Assembly (NCBI GenBank): GCA_964371145.1
Contig: CAYJKO010000005.1
Span: 1 to 61,881, forward strand
Length of the DNA: 61,881 nt
Source: CAUTNA01 sp964371145
GTDB taxonomy: Bacteria > Pseudomonadota > Alphaproteobacteria > Rs-D84
Direction: 5' to 3'
This document shows, piece by piece, positions 9,431-18,674 of this stretch. The notes beneath the pieces were generated by a model. It had not been told where the DNA came from. It did not search any database and was given only the letters and a program-made list of their open reading frames with translations. The stretch's first letter is position 1. Each line of letters begins with the position of its first letter. The position numbers and the translations under genes are program-made.

Positions 9431-9457
9431 ACGTCTGTAAACTCTAAGGATTAAGTT

Positions 9458-9592
9458 ATGAAATTTTTAAGTTCTTTAAAAGCTTGGAAGAAGCGCGGTA
9501 ATATAAAACAAATACGCCGTGGTAAACAAGTTATTCTTATCGACCCTGATAATCCTAAATTCAAGGCTAAACAAGGTTTTAAGAAAAAATAA
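9458..9592 (+). CDS. rpmJ: Ribosomal protein bL36
   Basis: A 44-residue, highly basic protein starting MKFLSSLKAWKKR and containing IRRGK and NPKFKAKQG, the signature of the zinc-free (C-minus) L36 of alphaproteobacteria, which usually has 41 residues and ends at ARQG. Here there are four extra residues (FKKK). L36 sits in the large ribosomal subunit near the peptidyl-transferase region. The AAGGA Shine-Dalgarno is at 9446-9450. The gene stands alone between its own promoter and terminator. Confidence 0.9.
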   Translation: MKFLSSLKAWKKRGNIKQIRRGKQVILIDPDNPKFKAKQGFKKK

Positions 9593-9597
9593 GAAAT

Positions 9598-9621
9598 CTG
9601 CGCAATTGCGCGGGTTTTTTT
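9598..9621 (+). terminator. rpmJ terminator
   Basis: Perfect palindrome GCGCAATTGCGC (9600-9611) followed by GGG and a run of seven T, a few bases after the rpmJ stop. Confidence 0.7.
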
Positions 9622-9642
9622 ATATAAAATAAAGAATAGTAT

Positions 9643-10311
9643 CTATTTTTCCAAAAACGCGTCTGACAATACATTTAAAGCCTTTTTATGGTCTAATCCA
9701 GACTCTTTTAAATATTGAATTTGAAAATCGGTTGGTTTGTACATATATGCACTGTGTTCGGCATCCACCGGCGGGGCAGATATATATTGTTTTGGGCAAA
9801 ATTCTATTTGTGCACCTGTCTCGGCAATTGCGCCGAAATTTATATCTGAAATACAACCCAATAAATTTTTACCTATTACAGCCGACCCATATAAAACAGA
9901 TTCGGATTTTTCGCTTGCGAATATTTTTGTCTTTATAATAATTTCCGTGTCTGTATTTTTATGTTCACAAATATTGTTTAAATGAAATTTTGAATAATTT
10001 TCTATTATTACGTTTCCGCGTAAAAAAGATTTTTTACCGGCGTTTTTAACATTTATATTCAATTTGGCCGGTAAATTATTTTTTAATTTAACGGTTAAAA
10101 ACACATTTGTTTCATCAGAATTTATATTTATATCCAAATTATTATCACCCGATATTTCGCCGACATATATAATATGTATAGGTAAATCGTATTTATTGTT
10201 AATGTCCCCATATTCCAAAGTTGAAATATCGGGCATATAAATCCCATCCCGAAAAACAATAGTTTCAGAATTAAAGGTTTTTATATTGAAATCGTTCCAT
10301 AAATAGTTCAT
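9643..10311 (-). CDS. SufD/SufB-like short beta-helix protein
   Basis: 222 residues. The C-terminal part resembles the end of SufB/SufD Fe-S scaffold proteins: a region matching the usual core helix (SAYMYKPTDFQIQYL), then an ESGLDHKKAL segment like the family's LRSRGLSEEEA and a closing DAF. The middle is beta-rich (IIYVGEIS, VFLTVKLKN, NVIIENYSKFHL). It is about half the usual SufD length (roughly 420), so the N-terminal helical region is missing. No sufB, sufC or sufS is nearby. It could be a minimal SufD partner for a SufBC encoded elsewhere, or a decayed paralogue. A TATAAT lies 9 nt before ATG, back-to-back with ychF in a 27-bp intergenic gap. Confidence 0.5.
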   Translation of the reverse strand: MNYLWNDFNIKTFNSETIVFRDGIYMPDISTLEYGDINNKYDLPIHIIYVGEISGDNNLDININSDETNVFLTVKLKNNLPAKLNINVKNAGKKSFLRGNVIIENYSKFHLNNICEHKNTDTEIIIKTKIFASEKSESVLYGSAVIGKNLLGCISDINFGAIAETGAQIEFCPKQYISAPPVDAEHSAYMYKPTDFQIQYLKESGLDHKKALNVLSDAFLEK

Positions 10312-10338
10312 ATTAATTCCATTATAAAGGATTTTTAA

Positions 10339-11418
10339 ATGGGATTCAATTGTGGAATTGTCGGATTGCCAAATGTTGGTAAATCTACATTATTTAATGC
10401 GTTAACGCAAAGCGCAGCGGCGGATGCTCAAAATTATCCGTTTTGCACCATCGAACCAAACACAGGTCGCGTTGTTGTACCTGATGAAACTTTACATAAA
10501 TTGGCGAAAACCGCGGGTTCTGCCAAGATTTTGCCGACTCAACTGGAAATCGTTGATATCGCAGGATTGGTAAAGGGTGCGGCCGCCGGTGAAGGTTTGG
10601 GTAATAAATTTTTGGGTAATATTTTATCAACAGATGCAATTATTCATGTGGTAAGATGTTTTGAAAATGATGATATTATACATGTAAATGGTGTAATAAA
10701 TCCGTTATCAGACATAGATACTATTGAAACAGAATTAATGTTGGCGGATATTGAAAGTCTGGAAAAACAAATTAAAAATTTGGAAAAAAAAGCACGCGGT
10801 CAAGATAAAGATGCTGCGAAATTATTGGTGGATGCCAATGAATTAAAGAAAAATTTGGAAAATGGAACGCCTGCTCGTTTATGTGACGTGGATGCGACGC
10901 CTTTTAATTTATTAACGAAAAAGCCGGTAATTTTCGTATGTAACGTCGAAGAATCTGCCGCTGTATCTGGAAATAAATATTCAGATATGGTTGTCCAAAA
11001 ATATGGAAATACAACATCTGTATTAATTATATCTTCTAAAATTGAAATGGAAATTTCACAAATTGTTGATATGGACGAACGTAAAATGTTTTTAGATGAT
11101 TTGGGTTTAACCGAATCGGGTTTGGATAAAATTATAAAATGTGGTTATGAAACATTAGGTTTGCAAACTTTTTATACAATTGGACCAAAAGAAGCGCACG
11201 CGTGGACAATTACCGTTGGTATGACCGCCCCGCAGGCTGCTGGAAAAATCCATACAGATTTCGAAAAAGGTTTTATCCGAGCAGAAGTTATAACACCAGA
11301 TGATTATATATCATTGGGGTCAGAAGTCGCAGTGAAAGATGCGGGTCGTATGAAATTGGTCGGACGTGATTATATAATGACGTCTGGTGACATATGTCAT
11401 TTCTTATTCAATAATTAA
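10339..11418 (+). CDS. ychF: Ribosome-binding ATPase YchF (OLA1 family)
   Basis: A 359-residue Obg-related P-loop protein that binds the 70S ribosome and hydrolyses ATP rather than GTP. G1 is GLPNVGKST (residues 8-16), G3 DIAG near residue 74, and the altered G4 motif NVEE (near residue 198) explains the ATP preference. A coiled-coil insertion lies at about 130-170, and the C-terminal TGS domain includes the conserved YIMTSGDICHFLFN ending. An AAGGA Shine-Dalgarno is 7 nt before the ATG. Length matches the family (about 363). It converges on dnaG across a shared terminator. Confidence 0.95.
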   Translation: MGFNCGIVGLPNVGKSTLFNALTQSAAADAQNYPFCTIEPNTGRVVVPDETLHKLAKTAGSAKILPTQLEIVDIAGLVKGAAAGEGLGNKFLGNILSTDAIIHVVRCFENDDIIHVNGVINPLSDIDTIETELMLADIESLEKQIKNLEKKARGQDKDAAKLLVDANELKKNLENGTPARLCDVDATPFNLLTKKPVIFVCNVEESAAVSGNKYSDMVVQKYGNTTSVLIISSKIEMEISQIVDMDERKMFLDDLGLTESGLDKIIKCGYETLGLQTFYTIGPKEAHAWTITVGMTAPQAAGKIHTDFEKGFIRAEVITPDDYISLGSEVAVKDAGRMKLVGRDYIMTSGDICHFLFNN

Positions 11419-11420
11419 TA

Positions 11421-11448
11421 AAAAAACCGGCAATCACCGGTTTTTTTA
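11421..11448. terminator. Bidirectional terminator between ychF and dnaG
   Basis: Stem AAAAACCGG / CCGGTTTTT around a 6-nt loop. It reads as an A-tract/T-tract terminator on both strands and overlaps the dnaG stop. Confidence 0.85.
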
Positions 11449-13065
11449 TATATTTATTAATTTATTTTGATTTAAAATTGCTTTATCTAAATCGGATTCA
11501 ATTTCTGTTAATCTGGCTGATACACTGTCGTCCCCGTTTAACAATTTAACTGTTAATTCTTTTTTTTCAGATTGCAAATTATCTATGAATTTTTTTAATT
11601 TCAAAGACACTATATATTTTTCTGCCGTTTTAAAATCCATAGTATTTTTAATTTCTGAATCCGGTCTTTTTAAATTAAATGTGGATAAAAATTCAATATG
11701 TTGTTCTGCTATTTCTGGATAATGTTCAATTATTTGAATTAAATTATCTGTTGTTATATTATCAATTTTTGGAACATCTATTTTAATTTTATTTTTATCT
11801 TTTTTCCAAGAATGCCATTCTTTAAATTTACGAGAACTGTATTCTTTTTCATATTCTGATTTTAAATTTTTATCTGTTATTTTTTCCAATATTTTTTGTA
11901 AAAATTTATCGGCCTGGACACGACCGCCCGGGGTTGACACCAAATAATTTTCATTTGTTATGTCCCATAAAAAATCGGTCAAAGTTTTCGCAGAATCCAA
12001 AATTTTATTCATCAATGTTTTACCATTGTCTTGTTTTAAAATATCATCTGGATCTGCGCCGTTTGGCATAAATGCAAATTTAACGTCAGATGTATCACGA
12101 ATAAATGGCATAATAATATCGGCTGCTCGTACGGCGGCTTTACGTCCCGCGTTGTCACCGTCGAATGCAAAAATAATATTACGATTAATTTTACACAACA
12201 TTGCAATATGATCTTCTGTTAATGCGGTACCCAATGGCGCAACCGTTTCACCAAATTCAGACAATTGCATTTTAATAGCGTCTATTTGCCCTTCGACTAT
12301 TATGCTGCGGTTGGCGCGATAAATATTTTCTTTCGCAAAAGACAAACCAAAAACAGTTTTTCTTTTATGAAATAATTCTGTGTCTATTGTATTAATATAT
12401 TTTGGTTCTGTTCCATCTAAACTGCGTCCGGAAAATGCAACAATATTTCCTTTTTCATTGGTGATTGGAAACATTAATTTTTCACGGAAAAAATCATATT
12501 TTCCATAATCACCCGTTCTGACCAATCCGGTTTTAATCAAATCATTGGTTGAATAATTCGTCAGAGTATTAGATATAATATTATTTTTTGGCGCATATCC
12601 AATTTTATATTTTTGTATATCCGCATCAGAAAAACCGCGTCCACGAATATAATCTAATGCGTGTTCTGCGCCCGGTTCAAATAATTTTTTGTTATATAAT
12701 AATGCGGCCGAATTTGTGATGTCCAAATAAGAATTTTCTGATTTAATTTGTTGTTCAGATTTTGGTTTAAATGTCGGCATTTTTATACCGGCCATATCTG
12801 CTAATTCTGAAATAGCGGCAATAAAATCCATATTACCGGTTTTCATAGTAAACCCGATAATATCTCCGTGTTCACCGCAACCAAAACAATGATAAAAACC
12901 TTTTTCTTCGTTTATAGAAAAGCTGGGCGTTTTTTCATTATGGAATGGGCAACATCCCCAATAATTTTGACCTTTTTTGGTCAAAGGAACACGGCGCGAC
13001 ACAACGTCATAAATAGACAATCGAGCCCGTAATTCATCTGTAAAATTATTGTCAAATTTCGCCAT
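11446..13065 (-). CDS. dnaG: DNA primase
   Basis: A 539-residue primase that makes RNA primers for replication. The N-terminal CHC2 zinc finger contains CPFHNEKTPSF and HCFGCGEHGD (residues about 40-65). The TOPRIM catalytic core has EGQIDAIK (about 256) and FAFDGDNAGRKAA (about 300). The C-terminal helicase-binding region is short compared with the usual 580-600 residues. The start codon overlaps the topA stop by one base (TAATG) with no strong Shine-Dalgarno, so translation is coupled. It is the last gene of the mreC-mreD-mrdA-mrdB-topA-dnaG run. The usual partner rpoD is not in the window. Confidence 0.95.
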   Translation of the reverse strand: MAKFDNNFTDELRARLSIYDVVSRRVPLTKKGQNYWGCCPFHNEKTPSFSINEEKGFYHCFGCGEHGDIIGFTMKTGNMDFIAAISELADMAGIKMPTFKPKSEQQIKSENSYLDITNSAALLYNKKLFEPGAEHALDYIRGRGFSDADIQKYKIGYAPKNNIISNTLTNYSTNDLIKTGLVRTGDYGKYDFFREKLMFPITNEKGNIVAFSGRSLDGTEPKYINTIDTELFHKRKTVFGLSFAKENIYRANRSIIVEGQIDAIKMQLSEFGETVAPLGTALTEDHIAMLCKINRNIIFAFDGDNAGRKAAVRAADIIMPFIRDTSDVKFAFMPNGADPDDILKQDNGKTLMNKILDSAKTLTDFLWDITNENYLVSTPGGRVQADKFLQKILEKITDKNLKSEYEKEYSSRKFKEWHSWKKDKNKIKIDVPKIDNITTDNLIQIIEHYPEIAEQHIEFLSTFNLKRPDSEIKNTMDFKTAEKYIVSLKLKKFIDNLQSEKKELTVKLLNGDDSVSARLTEIESDLDKAILNQNKLINI

Positions 13066-15305
13066 TATTTTTTCTTTTTAAATTTCGCCGCTGGTTTTTT
13101 GTTATTAATTAATTCAATAGCTTCGTCCAAAGTCGGTTGTTCTTTAACGGATACATTAACTTTATTAGAAGAAATATATGCACCATAACGTCCCGTTGGA
13201 TAAAACAATATATTGTTCCCGGTTTTTGGATTAATACCTAAATCAATATTTTGCGCTTTTTTAGGTTCTGCCGCCAACAATTCTTTTGCAATTTCCAAAG
13301 TAATAGAATCTGAATTATATTGTTTAGCAGATACATTTTTTGAACCGTCTGTTACATATGGTCCAAAACGTCCGATTTTAAATAAAATATTATCGCCCAA
13401 ATCTATATCCATTTTTTCTGGGTGGTTGGATGGATTTGATTCGTCATCTGCATATAATCTTTTTGTGAAATCACAATCTGGGTATTTATCGCAACCAATG
13501 AACGGGCCAAATTTAGATAATTTAATACCCAATGTTCCACCACATTTCGGACAAGTATTATTTCCATCTGGGAATAAATGATTTTTCATAACCAAATTAA
13601 TTTCATCAATAACGTCAGATGTTTTAATATTTTTTGCATCATTGATTAAAGTGCTTGTAGGTGTCCAAAATTCTTTCAAAGCCGGTATTTTAGATGTTTT
13701 TCCGTCTGCCACGTCATCCAAAGTGTCTTCTGTTTTTGCGGTAAAATTAACATCAACCAAACCGTCAAAATGTTTAGATAGATATGCGGATAAAACCCAT
13801 CCGCCAGGGGTTGGGATAAAACGTCTTTGTTTATCTTGTTCGACATATTTTCTGTCTACGATAGTAGACATAATCGCGGAATAAGTAGATGGTCGGCCGA
13901 TACCCAATTCTTCTAATTTTTTAACCAAGGATGCTTCTGTAAATCTGGCGGGTGGTTGTGTGAAATGTTGATTAGGTGTTAATTCGTTAATTTGAATTTC
14001 GTCACCCAAAACCAATAATGGTAATTTTGAAATTAATTCATTTTCTGTATCATCTTTATCTTCGACATAAACTTTCATAAATCCATCAAAAGTTCTGACC
14101 GATCCTGTTGCATGGAAAACAGCGCTGGATTTTTTATCTGTGATGTCAACAGACATATTATCGAATTCAGCATTATTCATCTGACATGCAATTGTGCGTT
14201 TCCAAATTAAATCATATAACTTTGCCTCGTCCCCTGATAAATTATGTTTGTCATTATTAAAATGTGTTGGACGAACAGCTTCGTGGGCTTCTTGTGCGTT
14301 TTTAGATTTTGTTGCGTATACGTTTGCGTTCGCCGGTAAAAAATTAGCACCAAATTCATTTTTAATATAATCACGAATATCGGAAACAGCGTCTTTGGAT
14401 AAATTCGTAGAATCGGTTCTCATATATGTAATCAAACCTTGTTCATATAATCTTTGTGCCGCCATCATAGTGCGTTTAGAAGAAAAATGTAATTTACGTG
14501 CGGCTTCTTGTTGTAATGTACTGGTTATAAATGGCGCTGCCGGTTTTCTGGAAATTTTCTTTCTGGTTAATTCGGAAATTTGCGCGGTCAAAGGCACGTT
14601 TATATTCGACAAAATTTTATCCATAGCATCGCGATTACCAATGGTCATTTTTTCAATTTTTTCACCATTAAAACCGGATAATTTTGCATCAAAAGAATCT
14701 TTATTTTTTGCGCAATTCGCAATCAAAGACCAATATTCTTGTGCAACAAATTTTTCGATTTCACGTTCGCGGTCCACAACCAATTTAACCGCGACAGATT
14801 GAACGCGGCCGGCAGATTTACCCAGATTTTTTCTCCACAATAATGGGGAAATTCCAAACCCAATTAAAAAATCCAAAGCACGACGAACCAGATAAGCATC
14901 CACCAAATTGCTGTCTATTTCACGAGGGTGCGCGATAGATTCATTTACCGCTTTTTTTGTGATTTCATTAAAAGTAATACGGTATACTGGTTTGCCTTTT
15001 AATATATTTTTTTCATTAATTATATCTAATATATGCCAAGCAATCGCTTCACCTTCTCTATCCGGGTCAGATGCCAAATATACTTCGTCAGATTTTTTAA
15101 TAGCATCGATTATCAATTTAATTTGTTTTTCTTTACCATCCATAATTTGCCATTTCATAGCAAAATCATTTTCAACGTCCACGCTTCCATTTTCTGGAAT
15201 TAAATCGCGTACATGCCCAATAGATGCAATAACGCGCCAATCAGAACCCAAATATTTTTCAATTGTTTTTGCTTTTGATGGTGATTCCACGATAAGTAAT
15301 TTCAT
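13065..15305 (-). CDS. topA: DNA topoisomerase I
   Basis: A 746-residue type IA topoisomerase that relaxes negative supercoils. The TOPRIM domain starts LLIVESPSKAKTIEKYLG and contains ASDPDREGEAIAWH. The active-site tyrosine is in GLITYMRTDS near residue 294. One four-cysteine zinc ribbon remains at about residues 590-615 (CPKCGG ... GCDKYPDC). Further C-terminal repeats (FGPYVTDG, YGAYIS) lack cysteines, and the protein ends in a lysine tail. Thirteen bases separate its start from the mrdB stop, with an AAAAGAGA stretch before it. Confidence 0.95.
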   Translation of the reverse strand: MKLLIVESPSKAKTIEKYLGSDWRVIASIGHVRDLIPENGSVDVENDFAMKWQIMDGKEKQIKLIIDAIKKSDEVYLASDPDREGEAIAWHILDIINEKNILKGKPVYRITFNEITKKAVNESIAHPREIDSNLVDAYLVRRALDFLIGFGISPLLWRKNLGKSAGRVQSVAVKLVVDREREIEKFVAQEYWSLIANCAKNKDSFDAKLSGFNGEKIEKMTIGNRDAMDKILSNINVPLTAQISELTRKKISRKPAAPFITSTLQQEAARKLHFSSKRTMMAAQRLYEQGLITYMRTDSTNLSKDAVSDIRDYIKNEFGANFLPANANVYATKSKNAQEAHEAVRPTHFNNDKHNLSGDEAKLYDLIWKRTIACQMNNAEFDNMSVDITDKKSSAVFHATGSVRTFDGFMKVYVEDKDDTENELISKLPLLVLGDEIQINELTPNQHFTQPPARFTEASLVKKLEELGIGRPSTYSAIMSTIVDRKYVEQDKQRRFIPTPGGWVLSAYLSKHFDGLVDVNFTAKTEDTLDDVADGKTSKIPALKEFWTPTSTLINDAKNIKTSDVIDEINLVMKNHLFPDGNNTCPKCGGTLGIKLSKFGPFIGCDKYPDCDFTKRLYADDESNPSNHPEKMDIDLGDNILFKIGRFGPYVTDGSKNVSAKQYNSDSITLEIAKELLAAEPKKAQNIDLGINPKTGNNILFYPTGRYGAYISSNKVNVSVKEQPTLDEAIELINNKKPAAKFKKKK

Positions 15306-15317
15306 TTTTTTTCTCTT

Positions 15318-16460
15318 TTAAGTTCCGCTGGACGATAATTGTTGTTCTTTGTTTATGTATGCATTTTGACACAATCCGAATCCAAACATCAAAGATAACA
15401 GACTGCTGCCGCCAAAAGACATCAATGGTAATGGAACGCCAACTGTTGGCATTAAACCCAACACCATTGCGATATTTATAAAATAATAAATGAAAAAATT
15501 CAACATAAAACCAAAACACAATAATTGTCCAAATCTGTTTTTTGATTTTTTTGATATCCAAAACATAATCGCCAAAATATATGCATATATCATCATTAAG
15601 AAGAAAGTCCCAATAAATCCAAATTCTTCACCCATCATAGTAAATATAAAATCGGTTTGTTTTTCAGGCAAAAACTGTTGTTGTGATTGTGTGCCAGACA
15701 TATAACCTTTGCCTAATATACCGCCCGATCCGAATGCTATTTTGGCTTGTGTTATTTGATAACCTGACCCCATTAAATCTTGTTCCGGATTTAAAAACGT
15801 TATAATTCTTTGTTTTTGATAATCATGCAAACCGCCATACCAAATAACAGGCATAGAAATCAAAGACACAATAATCGCAGTAATAAACCATTTTTTTGGG
15901 GCACCCACCACAAAAAACATTCCAACAACAATCATAGCAATAGATATTGTCGTTCCCAAATCTGGTTGCATTAAAACAAGGATAGACGGGATTAATAACA
16001 TTAAAACGGGCGGAATATAAGTTTTTAAATTTGATAATTCAGCAGAATTTTTCCATGCGAAATATCGCGCCATAGCAATAACGATTGCAATTTTTATAAA
16101 TTCTGATGGTTGTACATAAATAAAACCTAAATCTAACCATCTTTGAGCGCCCATACCGGTATGACCAACCAAAGATACCGCCAAAATCATTAAAACTGCG
16201 ATTGCATAAATTGTATAAGAATATTTAATCCACGATTTTATATTAACCAAAGCCGCAAAGAAAAACGCACCAACGGCCAAAATAATTTTAGAAAATTGAG
16301 ACAAAGCAAATGGTCTCCAACCGGATCCGGCCGAATACAACATAATAACAGATATTGTTAAAACCAAAACAATAGGTATAAATAACCCCCAAGAAAAACG
16401 TTTCATTTTTTCAGGTATAGTCATCATATTAGAATTTGATATACGTATTTGTCTTTGCAT
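15318..16460 (-). CDS. mrdB: SEDS peptidoglycan glycosyltransferase RodA
   Basis: A 380-residue multipass membrane protein of the FtsW/RodA/SpoVE family that polymerises glycan strands for elongation. About ten transmembrane segments and the signatures MGAQRWLDLG, QPSEFIKIA, LMQPDLGTT and FLPEKQTDFIF are visible. It follows mrdA with a one-base overlap; the pair forms the RodA-PBP2 elongasome synthase. The MreC-MreD-PBP2-RodA order is that of the classical mre cluster, except that mreB lies about 20 kb away. Confidence 0.95.
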   Translation of the reverse strand: MQRQIRISNSNMMTIPEKMKRFSWGLFIPIVLVLTISVIMLYSAGSGWRPFALSQFSKIILAVGAFFFAALVNIKSWIKYSYTIYAIAVLMILAVSLVGHTGMGAQRWLDLGFIYVQPSEFIKIAIVIAMARYFAWKNSAELSNLKTYIPPVLMLLIPSILVLMQPDLGTTISIAMIVVGMFFVVGAPKKWFITAIIVSLISMPVIWYGGLHDYQKQRIITFLNPEQDLMGSGYQITQAKIAFGSGGILGKGYMSGTQSQQQFLPEKQTDFIFTMMGEEFGFIGTFFLMMIYAYILAIMFWISKKSKNRFGQLLCFGFMLNFFIYYFINIAMVLGLMPTVGVPLPLMSFGGSSLLSLMFGFGLCQNAYINKEQQLSSSGT

Positions 16461-18226
16461 TATTTTAATAACTCTTTCATAACTGTTGCTGCTGTTCTGG
16501 CGGCGGGTGTGCTGGTTTGTGAATGTTCTGTAATAACAGACACGACATATTTTGGATTATTAGTAGGCGCATATCCAACAAATAATCCATGGTTTCTTTG
16601 GGCCCATTTCAAATCTTTTTCTGTCAAAACACCGGTTAATCGTTCTTTTTTTGAAATACTTCTAACTTGAGAAGTACCGGTTTTACCGCCCATTTTTTTA
16701 CCATTTATATTAATAGCCGATCCGTATGCGGTACCACCTTTTTTTAAAACTTCTTCTAAACCTTTTAAAACAACTTTTATATTTTTTTGATTTAATCCCA
16801 AATTTTCGAATTGTTTTTGATTTTCACCATGTATTAAATTTGGCACAACGTTTTTATTAGACGCACTGCGTGCCATCATAACGGCCAATTCTAAACAATT
16901 TGATAATACGAACCCCTGACCGATTCCTGCGATAATTGTGTCGCCATGAACCCAACCGTATCCGATTCTTTTTTCTTTCCATTCTCTGTCTGGGATAATA
17001 CCTGCGATTTCGCGTGGTAAAATTCCATTCATATATTTATCAGATAACCCAAGTTTAACACCCATTCTTTTAATAGAATCAATACCTATGCGAAGTGCAA
17101 CTTGATAAAAATAAATATCACAAGAATGTTTTAATGCATCAACCAAATTTTCATATCCGTGTCCATCGTGTTTCCAACAATGATATCGTCTGTCTGAATA
17201 ATCCCAATATCCCGGACAATATATTTTTTCAGCAGGTGTAATGGCGCCAGATTCCAATGCGGCCAATGCAACTACAATTTTAAAAGTCGATCCCGGTGGA
17301 TATAAACCTTCCATTGTTTTATTCATAAAAGGTTTTGTGTAATCATTCGATAATTTTGCGATATAATTTCCACCATCATCCGTTTGGAAAATTGTTGGAT
17401 CAAAACTGGGGAAAGACACCATACCCAAAATATTTCCAGTTTCTATTTCCATAACAACGCCGCAACCAGATTTATGTTCTGATAATGCGTCATATAACGT
17501 TTGTTGAATATTTGATTGAATTGTTAATTTTAAATTTTGACCGATTTCTGGCGCTATGAATTTTTCTTTGTCTTCGCCCGTAATACGTCCAACAGCATTT
17601 GTGATTAAAACACTTTTGCCGGCCGCACCTGTTAAACTTTCATTAAAAGATTTTTCTAATCCGGTAACACCTGTTTTAAAAAATGGTGCGTTTATAGATT
17701 GATTTTTAGCGTCCCCCACATACCCGAATATATGTGCGCCAGCCGCCCCCATTTTATATTCGCGTGCAAATCCTTTTTCAATATGCAAACCGGATAATTC
17801 CATAACTTGGATTTTTGCCAATTTTTGCCAATCTGTATTTTCGCTGATTAACACCGGTTGAAATCGCATTTGTGTTCTGATTTTTCTTTCGATGCGTTTA
17901 ACGGCAGATTCAGATAAATCAAATTCTTTTGTTAAAACATATAACATTTCATCCATATCTTTTACTTGTTCTGGAATAATATATGTTCTGTAAATAGGTT
18001 TGTCCGCAGATATAATATTGTTATCCGCGGATATAATTTTACCGCGTTCGGGTACATCAATTTGAATGCGAAACGAATTGTTTTCTGCACGTTTTTTATA
18101 TGTTTTATAATTAAATACTTGCATTTGCAACATACGTAAAATCAAAACAGATGTAATAACACCCATACCGCCCAAAATCATAGTGGTGCGTCTGTCAAAA
18201 GTATTTACAATTTCTTTATCTATCAT
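16460..18226 (-). CDS. mrdA: Penicillin-binding protein 2
   Basis: A 588-residue class B PBP, the transpeptidase partner of RodA in cell elongation. It has an N-terminal membrane anchor (about residues 15-35), the PBP dimerisation region (DVPERGKIISADN), and a transpeptidase domain with catalytic serine in PPGSTFK (near 311), SCD in place of SxN (about 365), and KTGTS (about 515). The periplasmic acyl-enzyme domain is complete. It overlaps mreD by 11 bases. It would be a beta-lactam target. Confidence 0.95.
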   Translation of the reverse strand: MIDKEIVNTFDRRTTMILGGMGVITSVLILRMLQMQVFNYKTYKKRAENNSFRIQIDVPERGKIISADNNIISADKPIYRTYIIPEQVKDMDEMLYVLTKEFDLSESAVKRIERKIRTQMRFQPVLISENTDWQKLAKIQVMELSGLHIEKGFAREYKMGAAGAHIFGYVGDAKNQSINAPFFKTGVTGLEKSFNESLTGAAGKSVLITNAVGRITGEDKEKFIAPEIGQNLKLTIQSNIQQTLYDALSEHKSGCGVVMEIETGNILGMVSFPSFDPTIFQTDDGGNYIAKLSNDYTKPFMNKTMEGLYPPGSTFKIVVALAALESGAITPAEKIYCPGYWDYSDRRYHCWKHDGHGYENLVDALKHSCDIYFYQVALRIGIDSIKRMGVKLGLSDKYMNGILPREIAGIIPDREWKEKRIGYGWVHGDTIIAGIGQGFVLSNCLELAVMMARSASNKNVVPNLIHGENQKQFENLGLNQKNIKVVLKGLEEVLKKGGTAYGSAININGKKMGGKTGTSQVRSISKKERLTGVLTEKDLKWAQRNHGLFVGYAPTNNPKYVVSVITEHSQTSTPAARTAATVMKELLK

Positions 18227-18674
18227 TTGTAATCCTTTTGTGTAAATCTGTTACAATAACATAAAAAACAGACGTCCATAATACTAACCAAGTGTATTCG
18301 AAAAGATTTGTAAAATTAAAATTATAAAATAATAATATCAAATTACAGATTGAAAAAAATACCATAAAAACAAATAACCCGTCTTTGGATTGTTGTTTAA
18401 AATCAAAATAATTTTGCAACCCTGCAAAAGCATACATAGCGCAATAAAAAATAGTCCAATATAAAACCAGATTAGATTTAAAATCTATTGCCATACAAAC
18501 GATTAAAGAAAAGGCGGGAAAATATGGAACCGGTTTAATAAAAGAATAATAAAACACCGGTATAATTGCCAAAATACCAACTGGATTCCAAAAAGGAAAA
18601 TCCATTCCCAACAAAAATAACGTGACAAGGAATGGAAATGATTTTTTTAATAAATTTTTTAATTGATAAATCAT
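18216..18674 (-). CDS. mreD: Rod-shape protein MreD
   Basis: A 152-residue hydrophobic protein with about five membrane segments, assigned to MreD mainly from topology, length and position between mreC and mrdA. It links MreC to the elongation machinery in the inner membrane. It overlaps mreC by 4 bases (ATGA) and mrdA by 11 bases. Confidence 0.8.
   Translation of the reverse strand: MIYQLKNLLKKSFPFLVTLFLLGMDFPFWNPVGILAIIPVFYYSFIKPVPYFPAFSLIVCMAIDFKSNLVLYWTIFYCAMYAFAGLQNYFDFKQQSKDGLFVFMVFFSICNLILLFYNFNFTNLFEYTWLVLWTSVFYVIVTDLHKRITNDR

Noticed and set aside
9143..9457. AT-rich spacer considered as replication origin (oriC)
   Set aside because: No TTATCCACA-type DnaA boxes were found and none of dnaA, dnaN, hemE or gidA is adjacent; repeats alone are not enough.
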